From contig NZ_JAOWIF010000031.1 of assembly GCF_030332225.1 (NCBI RefSeq), forward strand, positions 248,001-312,000: DNA of 64,000 nucleotides, given 5' to 3'. Both the position numbers and the translations under genes were made by a program. The stretch is from Citrobacter sp. Cu233. Its GTDB lineage: Bacteria > Pseudomonadota > Gammaproteobacteria > Enterobacterales > Enterobacteriaceae. The notes under the pieces were generated by a model, which saw only the letters and a list, made by a program, of their open reading frames with translations, was not told the origin of the DNA and searched no databases. This document shows, one piece after another, positions 40,091 through 51,905 of the stretch. The stretch's first letter is position 1; the number at the start of each line of letters is the position of its first letter.

Positions 40091-42232
40091 TTACTGCTGC
40101 TGGGAAGACTGGATCGCAGTCAGAGCGATGGTGTAGACGATATCGTCTACCAGCGCGCCACGAGACAGGTCGTTCACCGGCTTGCGCATACCCTGCAGCA
40201 TTGGCCCGATGGAGATCAGGTCAGCAGAACGCTGTACCGCTTTGTAGGTGGTGTTACCGGTGTTCAGATCCGGGAAGATGAACACGGTAGCGCGACCTGC
40301 AACCGGCGAGTTCGGCGCTTTGGATTTTGCTACATCAGCCATAACGGCGGCGTCGTACTGCAGCGGGCCGTCGATCATCAGGTCAGGGCGTTTTTCCTGA
40401 GCCAGACGGGTCGCTTCGCGAACTTTCTCTACGTCGCTACCTGCACCAGATGTGCCGGTGGAGTAGGAGAGCATTGCTACGCGCGGTTCGATACCGAAGG
40501 CAATCGCGGAGTCCGCAGACTGAATGGCGATTTCTGCCAGCTGCTCTGCGGTCGGATCCGGGTTGATCGCGCAGTCGCCGTAAACGTAAACCTGATCCGG
40601 CAGCAGCATGAAGAACACGGAAGACACCAGAGAGCTACCCGGCGCAGTTTTAATCAACTGCAGCGGTGGACGAATGGTGTTCGCAGTGGTGTGAACAGCA
40701 CCGGAAACCAGGCCGTCAACATCGTCTTGTTCCAGCATCAGAGTACCGAGAACCACGTTGTCTTCCAGCTGTTCGCGGGCAACGGTTTCGGTCATGCCCT
40801 TGTTTTTACGCAGTTCGACCAGGCGAGCAACGTAGCTTTCGCGAACCACATCCGGGTCAACGATTTCTACGCCAGCGCCCAGTTCAACGCCCTGAGACGC
40901 GGCAACACGGGTGATTTCATCCGGGTTACCCAGCAGTACGCAGGTTGCGATCCCACGTTCAGCACAGATAGCCGCTGCTTTAACGGTACGCGGTTCGTCA
41001 CCTTCTGGCAGAACAACACGTTTACCGGCTTTACGCGCCAGTTCGGTCAGCTGATAACGGAACGCTGGCGGAGACAGACGACGGCTGCGCTCAGAGGTCG
41101 CGGTCAGAGATTCAATCCAGTCAGCGTTGATGTAGTTTGCAACGTATTCCTGAACTTTCTCGATGCGCTCGTGATCGTCAACCGGCACTTCCAGGTTGAA
41201 GCTCTGCAGGCTCAGAGAGGTCTGCCAGGTGTTGGTGTTCACCATGAATACCGGCAGGCCCGTTTCGAATGCACGTTCGCACAGTTTGTTGATGCGCGCG
41301 TCCATTTCGTAGCCGCCAGTCAGCAGCAGGGCGCCGATTTCTACGCCGTTCATTGCCGCCAGGCATGCTGCAACCAGCACGTCAGGACGATCGGCCGACG
41401 TTACCAGCAGGGAACCTGCACGGAAGTGCTCGAGCATGTGCGGAATGCTGCGTGCGCAGAACGTTACAGACTTCACGCGACGGGTATTGATATCGCCTTC
41501 GTTGACGATGGTGGCGTTCAGGTGACGCGCCATATCGATTGCACGAGTTGCGATCAGATCGAAGCTCCACGGCACCGCGCCCAGTACTGGCAGCGGGCTG
41601 GATTCTTGCAGTTTAGCCGGATCAACTTTGATCACTTTCGCTTTGGAAGAGTCGTCGAAAATCTCGGACAGATCCGGGCGGGTACGGCCCTGCTCATCAA
41701 CCGGTGCGTTCAGTTTGTTAACGATAACGCCGGTGATGTTGGTATTTTTCGCGCCGCCGAAGCTGCTGCGAGTCAGTTCAATACGCTCGTTCAGCTGTTC
41801 CGGAGTATCGGTGCCCTGAGACATCACGAAGACGATTTCCGCGTTCAGCGTTTTTGCAATTTCGTAGTTCAGAGACTGAGCGAACTGATGTTTGCGGGTT
41901 GGGACCAGGCCTTCAACCAGTACAACTTCAGCATCTTTGGTGTTCGCGTGGTAGTTCGCGATAATCTCTTCCATCAGCACATCTTTCTGATTGCTGGACA
42001 GCAGAGATTCAACATGGCTCATCTTCAGCGGCTCAGCGGCTGGCAGAGAGGAGTTAGCACGCACGATGCTGGTAGTCTGGTCTGGTGCATCGCCACCGGC
42101 ACGAGGCTGAGCGATTGGCTTAAAGACGCTCAGACGAACGCCTTTGCGTTCCATAGCACGGATCACGCCAAGGCTGACACTGGTCAGGCCGACGCTGGTT
42201 CCGGTAGGGATCAGCATAATAATACGGGACAC
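40091..42232 (-). CDS. pta: Phosphate acetyltransferase Pta
   Basis: Pta interconverts acetyl-CoA and acetyl phosphate, working with AckA to make acetate and ATP or to use acetate. The 713-residue protein is the long enterobacterial form. An N-terminal P-loop-like BioD domain ([22 protein letters not shown]), a central DRTGG regulatory domain and a C-terminal PTA domain from about 390 ([18 protein letters not shown], later [10 protein letters not shown]) are visible. It lies 75 bp after ackA with a GC-rich hairpin between them. Confidence 0.98.
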   Translation of the reverse strand: MSRIIMLIPTGTSVGLTSVSLGVIRAMERKGVRLSVFKPIAQPRAGGDAPDQTTSIVRANSSLPAAEPLKMSHVESLLSSNQKDVLMEEIIANYHANTKDAEVVLVEGLVPTRKHQFAQSLNYEIAKTLNAEIVFVMSQGTDTPEQLNERIELTRSSFGGAKNTNITGVIVNKLNAPVDEQGRTRPDLSEIFDDSSKAKVIKVDPAKLQESSPLPVLGAVPWSFDLIATRAIDMARHLNATIVNEGDINTRRVKSVTFCARSIPHMLEHFRAGSLLVTSADRPDVLVAACLAAMNGVEIGALLLTGGYEMDARINKLCERAFETGLPVFMVNTNTWQTSLSLQSFNLEVPVDDHERIEKVQEYVANYINADWIESLTATSERSRRLSPPAFRYQLTELARKAGKRVVLPEGDEPRTVKAAAICAERGIATCVLLGNPDEITRVAASQGVELGAGVEIVDPDVVRESYVARLVELRKNKGMTETVAREQLEDNVVLGTLMLEQDDVDGLVSGAVHTTANTIRPPLQLIKTAPGSSLVSSVFFMLLPDQVYVYGDCAINPDPTAEQLAEIAIQSADSAIAFGIEPRVAMLSYSTGTSGAGSDVEKVREATRLAQEKRPDLMIDGPLQYDAAVMADVAKSKAPNSPVAGRATVFIFPDLNTGNTTYKAVQRSADLISIGPMLQGMRKPVNDLSRGALVDDIVYTIALTAIQSSQQQ

Positions 42233-42279
42233 GGTTTATCCTCTTTCGTTACCGTCGGTTTCGACGGGTTACAAAACAG

Positions 42280-42302
42280 CACCGCCAGCTAGGCTGGCGG
42301 TG
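42280..42302 (-). other. Hairpin between ackA and pta
   Basis: CACCGCCAGC and GCTGGCGGTG form a 10-bp GC-rich stem with a 3-nt loop, 5 bp after the ackA stop. On the minus strand it is followed by CTGTTTTG, a weak T-run, so it may be a leaky terminator or an mRNA-stabilising hairpin. Confidence 0.8.
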
Positions 42303-42307
42303 TGAAA

Positions 42308-43510
42308 TCAGGCAGTCAGACGGCTCGCGTCTTGCGCGATAACCAGTTCTTCGTTGGTTGGGATAACCACCGCAGGACGGGTACCTTCTTTGTTGATGAA
42401 ACCAGATTTGCCGAAACGTGCGGCCAGGTTACGTTCGTGGTCAACTTCGAAGCCCAGAACGCCCAGTTTGCCCAGAGACAGTTCACGAACCATCGCTGCG
42501 TTTTCACCGATGCCACCGGTGAAGACAACCGCATCCAGACGACCATCCATCAGCGCGGTGTAGGAACCGATGTATTTCGCCAGACGGTGGCAGTAAACGT
42601 CCATTGCACGTTTAGCGTCTTCTTTGGTGGTGTAGTTGTCTTCAACATAACGGCAGTCGCTGGTGACTTCGGTCAGACCCAGCAGGCCAGACTCTTTAGT
42701 CAGCATTTTGTTGATCTGGTCAACGCTCATGCCCAGGGTGTCGTGCAGGTGGAAGATAATCGCCGGGTCGATGTCACCGGAACGTGTACCCATCACCAGA
42801 CCTTCCAGCGGGGTCAGACCCATGGAGGTATCAACACATTTACCATTACGGATTGCAGAAACAGAACCGCCGTTGCCCAGGTGGCAAGTGATGATGTTCA
42901 GTTCATCAACCGGTTTGTTCAGCATTTTTGCCGCTTCCTGAGTCACGAAGAAGTGGCTGGTACCGTGCGCGCCGTAACGACGAACGCCATGCTCTTTGTA
43001 CAGGCTGTACGGCAGAGCGTAGAGGTAAGATTCTTCCGGCATAGTCTGATGGAACGCGGTGTCGAACACAGCCACGTTTTTGTCTTTCAGGCTTGGGAAG
43101 GATTTCAGCGCTTCTGCGATACCGATCAGGTGAGCCGGGTTGTGCAGCGGTGCGAAAGAAGCGGAATCTTTGATGCCCTGGATAACGGAATCGTCGATAA
43201 CCACGGAGCTGGTATACTTTTCACCGCCGTGTACGATACGGTGACCAATTGCAGTCAATTGCGCGGACAATTCTGGTTTTTGTGCCAGAATAGTGTTAAC
43301 GATAAAGTTCAGCGCTTCACTGTGAGCGGCGCCTGCACCTAAAGCCGCTTCTTGTTTACCGCCGTCCATTTTCCACTTGATACGTGCTCCTGGGAGATGG
43401 AAACATTCGGCTAAACCAGAGAGGTATTCTTCACCGTTTACTGCATCGATGATGGCAAATTTCAGTGAGGAGCTACCGCAGTTCAGAACCAGTACTAACT
43501 TACTCGACAT
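42308..43510 (-). CDS. ackA: Acetate kinase AckA
   Basis: AckA transfers phosphate between acetyl phosphate and ADP. The 400-residue protein of the ASKHA fold has the N-terminal [13 protein letters not shown], the signature [13 protein letters not shown] and the C-terminal [13 protein letters not shown]. It is the first gene of ackA-pta. Confidence 0.98.
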   Translation of the reverse strand: MSSKLVLVLNCGSSSLKFAIIDAVNGEEYLSGLAECFHLPGARIKWKMDGGKQEAALGAGAAHSEALNFIVNTILAQKPELSAQLTAIGHRIVHGGEKYTSSVVIDDSVIQGIKDSASFAPLHNPAHLIGIAEALKSFPSLKDKNVAVFDTAFHQTMPEESYLYALPYSLYKEHGVRRYGAHGTSHFFVTQEAAKMLNKPVDELNIITCHLGNGGSVSAIRNGKCVDTSMGLTPLEGLVMGTRSGDIDPAIIFHLHDTLGMSVDQINKMLTKESGLLGLTEVTSDCRYVEDNYTTKEDAKRAMDVYCHRLAKYIGSYTALMDGRLDAVVFTGGIGENAAMVRELSLGKLGVLGFEVDHERNLAARFGKSGFINKEGTRPAVVIPTNEELVIAQDASRLTA

Positions 43511-43849
43511 GGAAGTACCTATTTATGATACGTGGCTAAAAAAACGTCAGGGAGTCATAGAGCGTAGCGCATGATGACACCGACGTTTATGATTAACATC
43601 ATGCGCCATGGTCTTTTTGGGCACGATGGAATAAATACCTTTGAGTCTATGTCATTTTGCGTATTTTTCAGCCAATGGCATACTGTATGCCAATTTGACG
43701 ACTCAATGATTTTGGACTAAAGGCCTTACAGGCCGACACAGGATACCTGATTGTGGGTATCGAAGACAAAATGTTTTGAACGATGTCCCTTATAGTTGTT
43801 GTTTTGCACAAATTTTTTAATTTTTATATGTGAAGTTGAGGTAACCGCC
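43511..43849. other. Divergent control region ackA / yfbV
   Basis: A 339-bp gap between divergent genes. It is AT-rich near yfbV and must hold both promoters. I see no convincing gene, REP or named operator in it. Confidence 0.6.
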
Positions 43850-44305
43850 ATGTCGACACCGGATAATCGCTCCGTCAATTTTTTTAGCTTGTTTCGCCGG
43901 GGACAGCACTACGCAAAGACGTGGCCAATGGAAAAGCGCCTGGCGCCTGTGTTTGTTGAGAATCGCGTGATCCGCATGACACGATATGCGATTCGCTTTA
44001 TGCCACCTATCGCTGTCTTTACGTTATGCTGGCAAATTGCGTTAGGTGGTCAGTTGGGACCGGCTGTGGCAACGGCGCTGTTTGCGCTGAGCCTGCCAAT
44101 GCAGGGCATGTGGTGGCTGGGTAAACGTTCCGTTACACCACTGCCGCCTTCGATTCTCAACTGGTTCTACGAAGTTCGGGGGAAATTACAAGAAGCCGGA
44201 CAGGCGTTGTCGCCGGTTGAAGGGAAGCCGGATTATCAGGCGTTGGCTGACACGCTTAAGCGCGCCTTCAAACAACTGGATAAAACTTTCCTCGATGATT
44301 TGTAA
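43850..44305 (+). CDS. yfbV: UPF0208 membrane protein YfbV
   Basis: A 151-residue inner membrane protein with two hydrophobic segments around 50-90 and the conserved start [21 protein letters not shown]. In E. coli it has been linked to chromosome structure at the Ter macrodomain border and to cell envelope phenotypes; its molecular role is unclear. The ATG at 43850 has a GAGGTAA site; an upstream in-frame start at 43796 is not conserved. A strong terminator follows. Confidence 0.92.
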   Translation: MSTPDNRSVNFFSLFRRGQHYAKTWPMEKRLAPVFVENRVIRMTRYAIRFMPPIAVFTLCWQIALGGQLGPAVATALFALSLPMQGMWWLGKRSVTPLPPSILNWFYEVRGKLQEAGQALSPVEGKPDYQALADTLKRAFKQLDKTFLDDL

Positions 44306-44884
<579 letters not shown>

Positions 44885-44894
44885 GGGGGCGAGC

Positions 44895-45554
44895 GTGCAG
44901 TGCAAAGGCTTTCTGTTTGATCTGGATGGGACGCTGGTCGATTCCTTACCCGCAGTAGAACGAGCATGGTGCAATTGGGCCGATCGTTTTGGTCTCGATC
45001 ACGCCGAGGTGCTGGGCTTTATTCACGGCAAGCAGGCTATTACCTCTCTGCGACACTTTATGGTGGGCAAGTCAGAGGCGGAGATCGCTGCGGAGTTTAC
45101 GCGCCTGGAGCAAATAGAGGCCACGGAAACCGCTGGGATCGTCGCGCTGCCGGGGGCGATTGATTTACTCAACCATCTCAATAAAGCGGGCATTCCATGG
45201 GCGATTGTGACCTCGGGGTCGATGCCCGTTGCGCGGGCACGCCATCGTGTTGCAGGCCTTCCCGCACCTGAAGTGTTTGTCACTGCTGAACGGGTAAAGA
45301 GAGGCAAACCTGAGCCAGATGCATATCTGTTAGGTGCTCAACTGCTAGGTCTTGCACCGCAGGAGTGTGCAGTGGTTGAAGATGCGCCCGCTGGAGTGCT
45401 CTCTGGCCTGGCTGCCGGATGTCATGTGATCGCGGTCAACGCGCCGTCGGACACGCCGCGTCTGGATGAGGTCGACTTTTCGTTGACCAGTCTGGAACAG
45501 ATTTCCGTGACCAAGCAACCCAATGGGAATGTGGTCGTTATAAGAAATACCTGA
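44895..45554 (+). CDS. hxpA: Hexitol phosphatase HxpA (HAD superfamily, YfbT)
   Basis: A 219-residue HAD phosphatase; the E. coli enzyme acts on sorbitol-6-phosphate, mannitol-1-phosphate and other sugar phosphates. Motif I is FDLDGTLVDS near residue 8, motif II VTSGS, motif III KRGKPEPD and motif IV VVEDAPAG. The start is placed at the GTG at 44895, well spaced from GAGGGGG; an ATG at 44877 inside yfbU is less likely. The C-terminus is slightly longer than in E. coli. Confidence 0.92.
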   Translation: MQCKGFLFDLDGTLVDSLPAVERAWCNWADRFGLDHAEVLGFIHGKQAITSLRHFMVGKSEAEIAAEFTRLEQIEATETAGIVALPGAIDLLNHLNKAGIPWAIVTSGSMPVARARHRVAGLPAPEVFVTAERVKRGKPEPDAYLLGAQLLGLAPQECAVVEDAPAGVLSGLAAGCHVIAVNAPSDTPRLDEVDFSLTSLEQISVTKQPNGNVVVIRNT

Positions 45555-45563
45555 TCGTGATTT

Positions 45564-45588
45564 AGCCCCAGACTGTTGGGGCTTTTTT
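45564..45588 (+). terminator. Terminator after hxpA
   Basis: AGCCCCA, 6-nt loop, TGGGGCT, then a T-run. Confidence 0.9.
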
Positions 45589-45631
45589 ATGGCAAACTCA
45601 ATCCATCCCTCTCATTTAACAAGGATATGTT

Positions 45632-47464
45632 GTGAACGGTGAATTGATATGGGTTCTCTCATTGTTGGCGATTGCCGTCGTTTTGTTTGCCACTGGCAGA
45701 GTGCGCATGGATGCAGTTGCTCTGTTGGTCATCATTGCCTTTGTTCTGAGTGGAACACTGAGCATCTCAGAGGCTTTTTCGGGTTTCAGCGATCCTAACG
45801 TTATTTTGATAGCGGCCTTATTTATCATTGGGGACGGCCTGGTGCGTACCGGGGTGGCAACGGTGATGGGGGCCTGGCTGGTGAAGGTTGCCGGCAGTAG
45901 TGAAGTCAAGATGCTGGTTTTGCTGATGATCACCGTCGCCGGGCTCGGTGCCTTTATGAGTTCCACCGGTGTAGTCGCGATTTTTATTCCTGTTGTTTTA
46001 AGCGTATCTATGCGCATGCAAACCTCTCCCTCACGCCTGATGATGCCGCTTAGCTTCGCGGGGCTTATCAGTGGCATGATGACGCTGGTAGCGACACCAC
46101 CGAACCTGGTCGTCAACAGTGAGCTACTGCGCGAAGGACTTAACGGCTTCAGTTTTTTCAGCGTGACGCCGTTGGGGCTGGTTGTTCTGGTGCTCGGCAT
46201 TATTTACATGCTGCTTATGCGTTTTATGCTCAAGGGTGAGGACTCCAGGCAGCAGGGGGATGGCTGGAAACGCCGGACCTTTCGCGATCTTATCAAAGAG
46301 TATCGTCTGACTGGGCGCGCCCGCCGCCTGGCTATTCGTCCCGGCTCGCCGATGATTGGCCAGCGTCTTGACGACCTGAAGCTGCGTGAGCGCTACGGGG
46401 CGAACGTGATTGGTGTTGAACGCTGGCGTCGCTTTCGGCGCGTGATTGTGGACGTTAATGGGGTCTCTGAGTTCCGTGCCCGTGACGTTTTGCTCATTGA
46501 TATGTCCGCTGCTGATGTCGATCTGCGCGAATTCTGCAGTGAACAATTGCTGGAGCCGATGGTGTTGCGCGGCGAGTATTTTTCCGAACAGGCACTCGAT
46601 GTGGGGATGGCGGAGATTTCGTTGATCCCTGAATCAGAATTAATCGGTAAAACGGTACGGGAAATCGCGTTTCGTACGCGTTATGGCCTGAACGTCGTCG
46701 GGGTGAAGCGTGATGGTACGGCGATGGACGGCGCGGTGGTGGATGAACCGTTGCTGATGGGCGATATCATTCTGGTCGTGGGGAACTGGAAACTGATCAC
46801 ATCGCTTGGGAAAAAAGGCCGCGATTTTGTGGTGTTGAACATGCCGGTTGAAGTCAGTGAAGCGTCTCCGGCACACAGTCAGGCACCGCACGCGATTTTC
46901 TGCCTGGTGCTGATGGTTGCGTTAATGCTGACGGATGAAATACCCAATACGGTGGCCGCAATTATTGCCTGCCTGCTGATGGGGAAATTCCGGTGTATTG
47001 ATGCAGAGAGCGCCTATAAGGCGATCCACTGGCCTAGCATTATCTTGATCGTCGGGATGATGCCTTTCGCGCTGGCTTTACAAAAAACCGGCGGCGTCGA
47101 TCTGGTAGTAAAAGGACTCATGGACGTCGGTGGGGGATATGGCCCGTACATGATGCTGGGTTGTCTGTTTGTCCTGTGCGCGACCATTGGCTTATTTATC
47201 TCGAATACTGCAACAGCGGTGCTGATGGCACCGATTGCGCTGGCGGCTGCGAAGTCGATGGAGGTTTCGCCCTATCCTTTTGCGATGGTCATTGCGATGG
47301 CGGCATCTGCAGCCTTTATGACGCCAGTCTCATCACCTGTGAACACGCTGGTGTTGGGGCCGGGTAACTACAGTTTTAGCGACTTTGTGAAAATTGGGGT
47401 GCCATTTACGGTGATCGTGATGGCGGTGTGTGTGGTGATGATCCCTATGCTGTTCCCGTTTTGA
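45632..47464 (+). CDS. yfbS: SLC13/DASS-type transporter YfbS with RCK domains
   Basis: A 610-residue inner membrane transporter of the divalent anion:sodium symporter class. An N-terminal membrane half (about 1-190) and a C-terminal membrane half (about 410-610) flank two RCK_C (TrkA-C) domains, recognised by [27 protein letters not shown] and [27 protein letters not shown]. The substrate is unknown. It starts with GTG at 45632 after AAGGA. Confidence 0.92.
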   Translation: MNGELIWVLSLLAIAVVLFATGRVRMDAVALLVIIAFVLSGTLSISEAFSGFSDPNVILIAALFIIGDGLVRTGVATVMGAWLVKVAGSSEVKMLVLLMITVAGLGAFMSSTGVVAIFIPVVLSVSMRMQTSPSRLMMPLSFAGLISGMMTLVATPPNLVVNSELLREGLNGFSFFSVTPLGLVVLVLGIIYMLLMRFMLKGEDSRQQGDGWKRRTFRDLIKEYRLTGRARRLAIRPGSPMIGQRLDDLKLRERYGANVIGVERWRRFRRVIVDVNGVSEFRARDVLLIDMSAADVDLREFCSEQLLEPMVLRGEYFSEQALDVGMAEISLIPESELIGKTVREIAFRTRYGLNVVGVKRDGTAMDGAVVDEPLLMGDIILVVGNWKLITSLGKKGRDFVVLNMPVEVSEASPAHSQAPHAIFCLVLMVALMLTDEIPNTVAAIIACLLMGKFRCIDAESAYKAIHWPSIILIVGMMPFALALQKTGGVDLVVKGLMDVGGGYGPYMMLGCLFVLCATIGLFISNTATAVLMAPIALAAAKSMEVSPYPFAMVIAMAASAAFMTPVSSPVNTLVLGPGNYSFSDFVKIGVPFTVIVMAVCVVMIPMLFPF

Positions 47465-47478
47465 TTTTTTAACCCCTG

Positions 47479-47508
47479 CGCCGGATGAGCGTTAGCCGCC
47501 ATCCGGCG
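47479..47508. repeat. REP-like palindrome
   Basis: CGCCGGAT and ATCCGGCG arms between converging yfbS and yfbR. Confidence 0.85.
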
Positions 47509-47513
47509 AAACA

Positions 47514-48113
47514 TCACAAAGGGGAATCCTGGCTGATTTCATCCAGCGAGAGGTGGAAACTCGGTACAAATACGGCTAAAAAATAGTCCATCTCTTCACT
47601 ACGCCGTGACTCCAGCGTTTTTTCCAGCCGTGTTTTCGCCAGCTTAAATTCATTATTCCCGGCTGAAAGTTCCTCAAGGCATTTCAGATAGGCGCAAAGC
47701 GCATCGGCCTGTTTAACGATCGCTCTCTCTTCATCGCTGCTGGCGTGTTCATCAATTAACGGCGCAAAAATATCTCGCAGTTCATCAGGGACCATATCGA
47801 CCAGTTTCTGCTGGGCAATTTTCTCGATAGCTTTATATTCCTGGGCAATTTGCGAATTAAAGTATTTCACCGGGGTAGGGAGGTCACCGGTCAGCACTTC
47901 GGAGGCGTCGTGGTACATCGCCAGCAGGGCAATGCGTTCAGCGTTAACCTGGCCGCCAAACTTTCGGTTCTTGATTGCCGCCAGCGCATGCGCAACCATC
48001 GCTACTTGCAGACTGTGTTCAGACACGTTTTCGGTGCGTACGTTGCGCATCAGCGGCCAGCGGTTAATGAGTTTCAGACGGGAGAGGTGGGCAAAAAAAT
48101 GGCTCTGCTTCAT
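47514..48113 (-). CDS. yfbR: 5'-deoxynucleotidase YfbR
   Basis: YfbR is an HD-domain phosphohydrolase that removes phosphate from deoxyribonucleoside 5'-monophosphates. In the 199-residue protein His33, the His68-Asp69 pair ([18 protein letters not shown]) and a later Asp in [12 protein letters not shown] supply the metal ligands. The gene is oriented like alaA, 84 bp downstream of it, but a hairpin lies between. Confidence 0.95.
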   Translation of the reverse strand: MKQSHFFAHLSRLKLINRWPLMRNVRTENVSEHSLQVAMVAHALAAIKNRKFGGQVNAERIALLAMYHDASEVLTGDLPTPVKYFNSQIAQEYKAIEKIAQQKLVDMVPDELRDIFAPLIDEHASSDEERAIVKQADALCAYLKCLEELSAGNNEFKLAKTRLEKTLESRRSEEMDYFLAVFVPSFHLSLDEISQDSPL

Positions 48114-48156
48114 AACAACCCTTACTCAGTGACTTCAGTAAAGGTATTTTGCGCAG

Positions 48157-48191
48157 AGAGTGCTACCGGATGCAAATCTCGGTAGCACTCT
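48157..48191 (-). other. Hairpin between alaA and yfbR
   Basis: AGAGTGCTACCG and CGGTAGCACTCT form a perfect 12-bp stem with an 11-nt loop, 6 bp after the alaA stop. On the minus strand only CTGCGCAAAAT follows, so there is no clear T-run. It may be a factor-assisted terminator or a 3' stabiliser. Confidence 0.75.
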
Positions 48192-48197
48192 ACGTTA

Positions 48198-49415
48198 TTA
48201 CAGCTGGTGATAACCGGACAGGAAACGCTCAAACTTGCTCAGCGACATTTCGATATCGTCAATACGCGGCAGCGTCACGATGCGGAAATGATCCGGCCAC
48301 GGCCAGTTGAATGCCGTCCCCTGGACCAGCAGGACTTTTTCCTGCAACAGGAAGTCGAGCACCATTTTCTGGTCGTCATGAATATTGAAGCGCTTGGCGT
48401 CAATTTTCGGGAACATATACAGCGCACCACGCGGTTTTACGCAAGAGACGCCAGGAATATCATTGAGCAGTTCCCAGGCCCGGTTGCGCTGTTCATACAA
48501 ACGTCCGCCTGGCATGATAAATTCGCTGATGCTCTGGTATCCACCCAGCGCGGTTTGAATGGCATGCTGCGCCGGAACGTTGGCACATAAACGCATGGAG
48601 GCCAGCATTTCAAGACCTTCAATATACCCTTTGGCATGCTTCTTCGGTCCGTTCAGTACCATCCAGCCCTGACGGAAACCCGCAACGCGGTAGGTTTTTG
48701 ACAGGCCGTTAAAGGTGATGGTCAGCAGATCCGGGGCCAGTGGAGCAATAGAATGATGTTCCGCGTCATCATAAAGAATTTTGTCGTAAATCTCGTCAGC
48801 AAAGATAATGAGGTTGTTCTGGCGAGCAATCTCAACAATCTCCATCAGCAGTTCTTTGGAATAGACGGCGCCGGTAGGGTTGTTTGGGTTGATGATGACG
48901 ATCCCTCGCGTACGCGGGGTGATTTTTGCCCGAATATCATCAAGGTCCGGGAACCAGTCTGATGATTCATCACACAGGTAGTGCACGGCATTACCGCCAG
49001 AGAGCGATACTGCCGCTGTCCACAGCGGATAATCAGGCGCAGGAACCAGCATTTCGTCCCCACTGTTCAGCAATGCCTGCATCGCCTGAACGATTAATTC
49101 AGAAACGCCGTTACCGATATAAATGTCCTCCACGGTAACATCGCGCATCCCGCGGGCCTGGTAATGCTGCATGATCGCTTTGCGGGCTGAATAAAGACCT
49201 TTTGAATCGCAATACCCTTGTGCGGTAGGCAAATTGCGGATCACATCGACCAGAATTTCATCTGGTGCTTCAAACCCGAATGGCGCAGGGTTGCCGATGT
49301 TGAGTTTCAGAACTTTATTGCCTTCTTCTTCCAGGCGTTTTGCTTCCTTCAGAACCGGGCCACGAATGTCATAACAGACGTTTTCTAATTTGCTGGATTT
49401 TTCAATGGGGGACAT
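48198..49415 (-). CDS. alaA: Alanine transaminase AlaA
   Basis: AlaA (formerly YfbQ) makes alanine from pyruvate and glutamate, the main such enzyme in E. coli. The 405-residue PLP enzyme of fold type I has NPNNPTG (177-183), ADEIYD (206-211) and the PLP lysine Lys240 in NGLSKTYRVAGFRQGW. The ATG at 49415 matches E. coli; an in-frame upstream ATG at 49475 lies in the leader. Confidence 0.97.
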   Translation of the reverse strand: MSPIEKSSKLENVCYDIRGPVLKEAKRLEEEGNKVLKLNIGNPAPFGFEAPDEILVDVIRNLPTAQGYCDSKGLYSARKAIMQHYQARGMRDVTVEDIYIGNGVSELIVQAMQALLNSGDEMLVPAPDYPLWTAAVSLSGGNAVHYLCDESSDWFPDLDDIRAKITPRTRGIVIINPNNPTGAVYSKELLMEIVEIARQNNLIIFADEIYDKILYDDAEHHSIAPLAPDLLTITFNGLSKTYRVAGFRQGWMVLNGPKKHAKGYIEGLEMLASMRLCANVPAQHAIQTALGGYQSISEFIMPGGRLYEQRNRAWELLNDIPGVSCVKPRGALYMFPKIDAKRFNIHDDQKMVLDFLLQEKVLLVQGTAFNWPWPDHFRIVTLPRIDDIEMSLSKFERFLSGYHQL

Positions 49416-50340
49416 GAATCTTGACCTTTTTAGCTGTGAATGCCACTCCCTGCCGTGGAAGTCAGCACAGAACAATGTACTCCCCCGACGGTGAGTTTTG
49501 AAGGGTCTTTAGTAGAAGATTTCGAAAGTTGCGAGGTTATAATTAACTGTTAACAACTAAATAATTAAATTAGTATAGAATTATAATCTTAGTATTTTGT
49601 ATTTTGTGGTTATATATTTCACTATGGCGACTTGAGTGTGGTGATTTGTTTGGCTAAAAATAGTGAGATGTGCAAGGCAGTGCGCGGTTTGCAGCATCTG
49701 CTGTTTGCGCAATTCGAAAATACTGAGGTCTTAGCCTGACAAACTGTTATCGGCCTGATCTGATAACGGCGCGGTGTGAATCTATTGTTAAGCATAATTA
49801 ATGAATGGTGGCATTCTTAATTAATTATTATTTAATATTTAAACAGTATTTATTGAACGCGTTAATAATACGAAAACCGCCAGTCTGAGTTAACACCTTT
49901 TTGCTTCGATTAATTCGCGATAACACTTATAAATATAGTGGTTTTAGGTTAAGATAAGTCCCATGAAATGGTGCGCACCTTGTGTTTTGCGATAATTCTA
50001 ATGTTAGTTGAGAGTTTCTAACATACTGAAAATTTAGCTTTTAATGTGTAAATTAGTGTTCGTTAACTATTTTTTAAATTTACAAAATTTACATGTTTTC
50101 CATTAGTCAGAATCATCCAACAGCTAAAAAAATGACTCTTTCTCGTTGCTATATTCCGATGAGTGTCACGGGTATTATATAGCGCTGAAAGGGAATTGTT
50201 TCGTTTGTTAAAGTAAATACATCCTTATTTTCACCTGGTTACACCTGGTGAAACTGCGAGGGAGGTCCATTACAAATGGAGTTGTTTGTTTCTGAATGCA
50301 CAGCATTAACCCGGTATGACCCGCGAGTAAGTGAAAAATT
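49416..50340. other. Long AT-rich control region between alaA and lrhA
   Basis: A gap of about 925 bp between divergent genes, strongly AT-rich from about 49540 to 50110. It should hold the alaA promoter (right of 49415) and a long lrhA leader; E. coli lrhA also has an unusually long upstream region. A 23-codon open frame (49668-49739) stands out by higher GC but has no good ribosome site. I see no RNA gene I can name. Confidence 0.7.
49950..49963 (+). promoter_or_regulatory. Possible RcsB box upstream of lrhA
   Basis: TAAGATAAGTCCCA keeps most positions of the RcsAB box (TAAGATTATTCTTA). RcsB is known to activate lrhA in E. coli. It lies about 380 bp before the lrhA start. Pattern match only. 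Confidence 0.35.
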
Positions 50341-51279
50341 ATGATAAATGCAAATCGTCCGATAATTAACCTCGACCTCGATCTGCTGAGAACCTTCGTT
50401 GCTGTTGCCGATCTGAATACCTTCGCGGCTGCGGCAGCTGCGGTATGTCGCACTCAGTCTGCGGTGAGTCAGCAAATGCAACGCCTCGAGCAACTTGTGG
50501 GGAAAGAGTTGTTCGCGCGCCATGGACGTAACAAACTACTGACCGAGCATGGGATTCAGTTGCTGGGTTACGCCAGAAAAATATTGCGTTTTAATGATGA
50601 GGCATGCTCATCATTAATGTTTAACAATCTTCAGGGAGTGTTAACTATTGGCGCTTCTGATGAGTCAGCGGATACCATCCTTCCCTTTCTGCTCAACCGG
50701 ATAAGTTCGGTTTATCCGAAGCTTGCGCTGGATGTCAGAGTGAAACGCAACGCCTACATGGTGGATATGCTGAAGTCACAAGAAGTTGATCTGGTGGTGA
50801 CGACCAATCGGCCAGGCGATTTTGAGTGTTTGAATCTGCGTACCTCACCTACGCACTGGTATTGTGCGGCCGAATATATTTTACAAAAAGGTGAACCGGT
50901 TCCGTTGGTACTGCTGGACGATCCGAGTCCGTTCCGCGATATGGTACTGGCAACACTGAACGCGGCGCAGATCCCGTGGCGTCTGGCCTATGTTGCTTCA
51001 ACATTAGCGGCTGTGCGTGCGGCAGTGAAGGCGGGGTTGGGAGTGACTGCTCGTCCTGTAGAAATGATGAGCCCGGATTTACGCGTACTGGGCGCGGCGG
51101 ACGGATTGCCACCGTTGCCGGAAACGGAGTACTTGCTGTGCTGCGACCCTGCCTCACAAAATGAGCTGGCTCAGGTGATCTTTAAGTCGATGCAGACCTA
51201 TCAAAATCCCTGGCAATACAACCAGTTTACCCCTGAAGGGGGAGACGATTCGCTGATAGTTGAAGGCGATTTTGAGTGA
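50341..51279 (+). CDS. lrhA: LysR-type regulator LrhA
   Basis: LrhA represses flhDC, and so flagella and chemotaxis, affects RpoS translation and type 1 fimbriae, and autoregulates. The 312-residue protein has a LysR winged helix-turn-helix (about 10-70: [25 protein letters not shown], then [13 protein letters not shown]) and a substrate-binding-like effector domain. It is adjacent to nuo but ends at its own terminator. Confidence 0.95.
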   Translation: MINANRPIINLDLDLLRTFVAVADLNTFAAAAAAVCRTQSAVSQQMQRLEQLVGKELFARHGRNKLLTEHGIQLLGYARKILRFNDEACSSLMFNNLQGVLTIGASDESADTILPFLLNRISSVYPKLALDVRVKRNAYMVDMLKSQEVDLVVTTNRPGDFECLNLRTSPTHWYCAAEYILQKGEPVPLVLLDDPSPFRDMVLATLNAAQIPWRLAYVASTLAAVRAAVKAGLGVTARPVEMMSPDLRVLGAADGLPPLPETEYLLCCDPASQNELAQVIFKSMQTYQNPWQYNQFTPEGGDDSLIVEGDFE

Positions 51280-51312
51280 TGTACCATAAATAATCGTTAT
51301 AAAATGTAAGTG

Positions 51313-51360
51313 CAAAAAAGAGTCGCTGGTGATGAAAAAACATCCAGTGGCTCTTTTTTT
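51313..51360 (+). terminator. Terminator after lrhA
   Basis: AAAAAAGAGTCGCTGG and CCAGTGGCTCTTTTTTT flank TGATGAAAAAACAT; one mismatch in the stem, T-run after. Confidence 0.88.
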
Positions 51361-51905
51361 ATGCAAATAATGGTCGGGAATGCCATTTTGTATACCAAAA
51401 ATTAACAAAATCAGTAGGTAAAAAAATCACCTGTAAATAGTGCAAAAAATAATCACCCAAGGCGCTATTCATTTCCATGTTAAAAAACTAGAGAAATTGT
51501 TGCTGTTTTTTATGGTGAATTAACAAAAGCGTGTCACAGATCAAGAAAATACTCCCATTTAGGGGGAGGCATCTGTGCGAATTCCTGTCAAAATAGACGT
51601 GTATTATCTTTTTTACTTCACTACGGACACGATTCAACAACATTGAAATTGACTGATGACACGATCGAAATGAGTCTAAAGAGCACTTTATGTTAATGAA
51701 GTTGGAGCAGTGTAAAATAATGTGAGGAAACTTTTGTTAAAGTTGACAAAAGGTTATAGAAAGGAGTAAAAAACCCCATCAATTGGCTGTATAAATGATT
51801 TTCTACAGTGATTGTAAGGTTTTTTTTATTCCTCCCCATGAATCGATGTGGCGCTCATCTGCCGAAAAGAGCAGAGAATTTGGCGCTACTTTTGATGAGT
51901 AAGCA
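51361..51905 (+). other. nuo operon promoter and leader region
   Basis: A 545-bp AT-rich stretch without a gene. A possible sigma-70 element is TTGACA at 51743-51748 with TAAAAA 18 bp on. In E. coli this region binds ArcA, NarL, Fis and IHF; I see no site I can assign with confidence. A ribosome site near TTTGATGAGTAAGCA precedes nuoA. Confidence 0.6.

Noticed and set aside
40691-42292. 533-codon open frame on the plus strand opposite pta
   Set aside because: It mirrors the codon pattern of pta, a well conserved gene, and the peptide resembles no family. It is a shadow frame caused by high third-position GC.
42302-43342. 346-codon open frame opposite ackA
   Set aside because: Antisense shadow of ackA with no start context and no recognisable domain.
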